DNA of 5,874 nucleotides from Planctomycetaceae bacterium (GTDB taxonomy: Bacteria; Planctomycetota; Planctomycetia; Pirellulales; Thermoguttaceae), in contig SUVI01000190.1 of the NCBI GenBank assembly GCA_015062085.1, positions 1-5,874 on the forward strand, in the 5' to 3' direction. The notes beneath the pieces were generated by a model that searched no databases, was not told the DNA's origin, and saw nothing but the letters and a program-made list of their open reading frames with translations. The translations under genes were made by a program, and so were the position numbers. This document shows, in pieces, positions 5,091-5,874 of this stretch. Position 1 is the stretch's first letter; each line of letters begins with the position of its first letter.

Positions 5091-5874
5091 CTACTTCAAA
5101 ACATCACCGGGCTGGATCGCATTTCCGCAAAGGAAATCGAAAACCGACTGCGGTTTCTTGCCGGCGGGCTGAAGCTGACGGATGCCGAGGACTCCGTTTC
5201 CAGTCGCGACTGCAAGTACATCTCCCACTTCCAAAACGGTACCGGGCACCGTTCCCTCCGGGACTTCCATGGAAAGGATCTCCGGAACCGGAAGGAGGAT
5301 CAGACGCATGGGCGGTTTCTTTTCCGATTTCTGCCACGTGGTGAAGGTACGGGGCCAGGGTTCAAAAGCACGAACACGATTCCGGATCTCCGCAGCAGAA
5401 AGCGTCCAGTCGATCTGCGCCATATGTTTCCGGATCTTCGGTGCACCGCAAGACAGAGAGGCATCCTGCACGACTGCCGCTGCAAGATGCTCCGGATCGA
5501 TCTCCAGCGCATCGATCGCCTGAAGCACTTCCGGTGCCCCAAGCTCCGCGAGACGTGCTTCCAGAACGTCCGCCGTTTCATTTTCCTCAACGGGAGTCCT
5601 CACGATGGAAAGCATCGGTCCGGCATCGACTTCCGGCGTAATGTGAATGACCGTTGCGCCGGCTTCCGCATCCCCATTAAGAAGCGTCCACTGCACAGGA
5701 GCCGAGCCGCGGTATTTGGGAAGGATGGAACCGTGAAGATTGATCCCGCCAAGCCGAGCGGCCTGGATCCCTTCCGGCGAAAGGATCTGTCCATAGTCGC
5801 AGATGAAGAAAATGTCAGCGTTCAATTCCCGGAGTGCCGCGACAGCCTCAGGATCCTTGATCCGAGGAAAACGC
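5091..5874 (-). CDS. fmt: Methionyl-tRNA formyltransferase, 5'-truncated by window edge
   Basis: Transfers the formyl group of 10-formyl-tetrahydrofolate to Met-tRNA(fMet), the initiator used in bacterial translation. 260 residues are visible against about 315 in E. coli Fmt, and the frame is open through the window edge (RFPRIKDPEAVAALREL), so the first ~55-70 residues are missing. The catalytic domain shows ADIFFICDYGQIL, then GGINLHGSILPKYRGSAPVQW carrying the catalytic Asn (5739-5741) and His (5733-5735), and ITPEVDAG with the catalytic Asp (5625-5627). The linker RAFEPWPRTFTTW leads to the C-terminal OB-like tRNA-binding domain, which ends LQPAGKKPQSVFDFLCGN...GDVLK as in the family. The TTG at 5823-5825 is internal and not the start. 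The stop is TAG at 5091-5093, followed by a strong terminator. In many bacteria def precedes fmt, but that region is outside the window. Confidence 0.97.
   Translation of the reverse strand, partial: RFPRIKDPEAVAALRELNADIFFICDYGQILSPEGIQAARLGGINLHGSILPKYRGSAPVQWTLLNGDAEAGATVIHITPEVDAGPMLSIVRTPVEENETADVLEARLAELGAPEVLQAIDALEIDPEHLAAAVVQDASLSCGAPKIRKHMAQIDWTLSAAEIRNRVRAFEPWPRTFTTWQKSEKKPPMRLILLPVPEILSMEVPEGTVPGTVLEVGDVLAVATGNGVLGIRQLQPAGKKPQSVFDFLCGNAIQPGDVLK

Overview
The window carries four protein genes in two convergent pairs. On the plus strand are the 3' nine-tenths of a valyl-tRNA synthetase gene (valS) and a complete gene for a class I glutamine-amidotransferase-like protein of the peptidase C26 / gamma-glutamyl-GABA hydrolase family. 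On the minus strand are the 3' part of methionyl-tRNA formyltransferase (fmt) and, downstream of it, a small gene for a secreted or membrane-anchored protein of unknown function. No mobile element, CRISPR array, tRNA, rRNA or recognisable defence system was seen.

The organism is most likely a planctomycete or a close PVC-group relative with moderate GC content (inference from remembered families, not a search). ValRS has a CxxC-x17-CxxC zinc ribbon just after the KMSKS loop and a helical insertion in its editing domain. The C26 protein has Gly in place of the nucleophile Cys. I associate all three traits with planctomycetal homologues.

Layout. 1-2687: valS, closed by a strong intrinsic terminator at 2709-2740. 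2741-3007: AT-rich non-coding spacer. 3008-3036: a textbook sigma70 promoter (TTGACA, 17 bp, TATACT). 3043-3340: about 300 nt transcribed before the next start codon. Its first ~200 nt can fold into a rod with pairing ends and run up to a T6 tract. Its last part holds a possible 22-codon leader ORF whose TAA abuts the ATG of the next gene. 3341-4093: the C26-family gene with a consensus Shine-Dalgarno and its own terminator at 4125-4156. 4157-4267: short convergent spacer with one hairpin. 4268-4837: the hypothetical gene (minus). 4838-5090: spacer holding the fmt terminator. 5091-5874: fmt, cut by the window edge.

valS and fmt are translation housekeeping genes: ValRS charges tRNA-Val, Fmt formylates initiator Met-tRNA. 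Terminators separate the genes on each strand, so they look like independent transcription units. The least explained parts are the 3008-3340 promoter/leader region and the C26 protein without its nucleophile.
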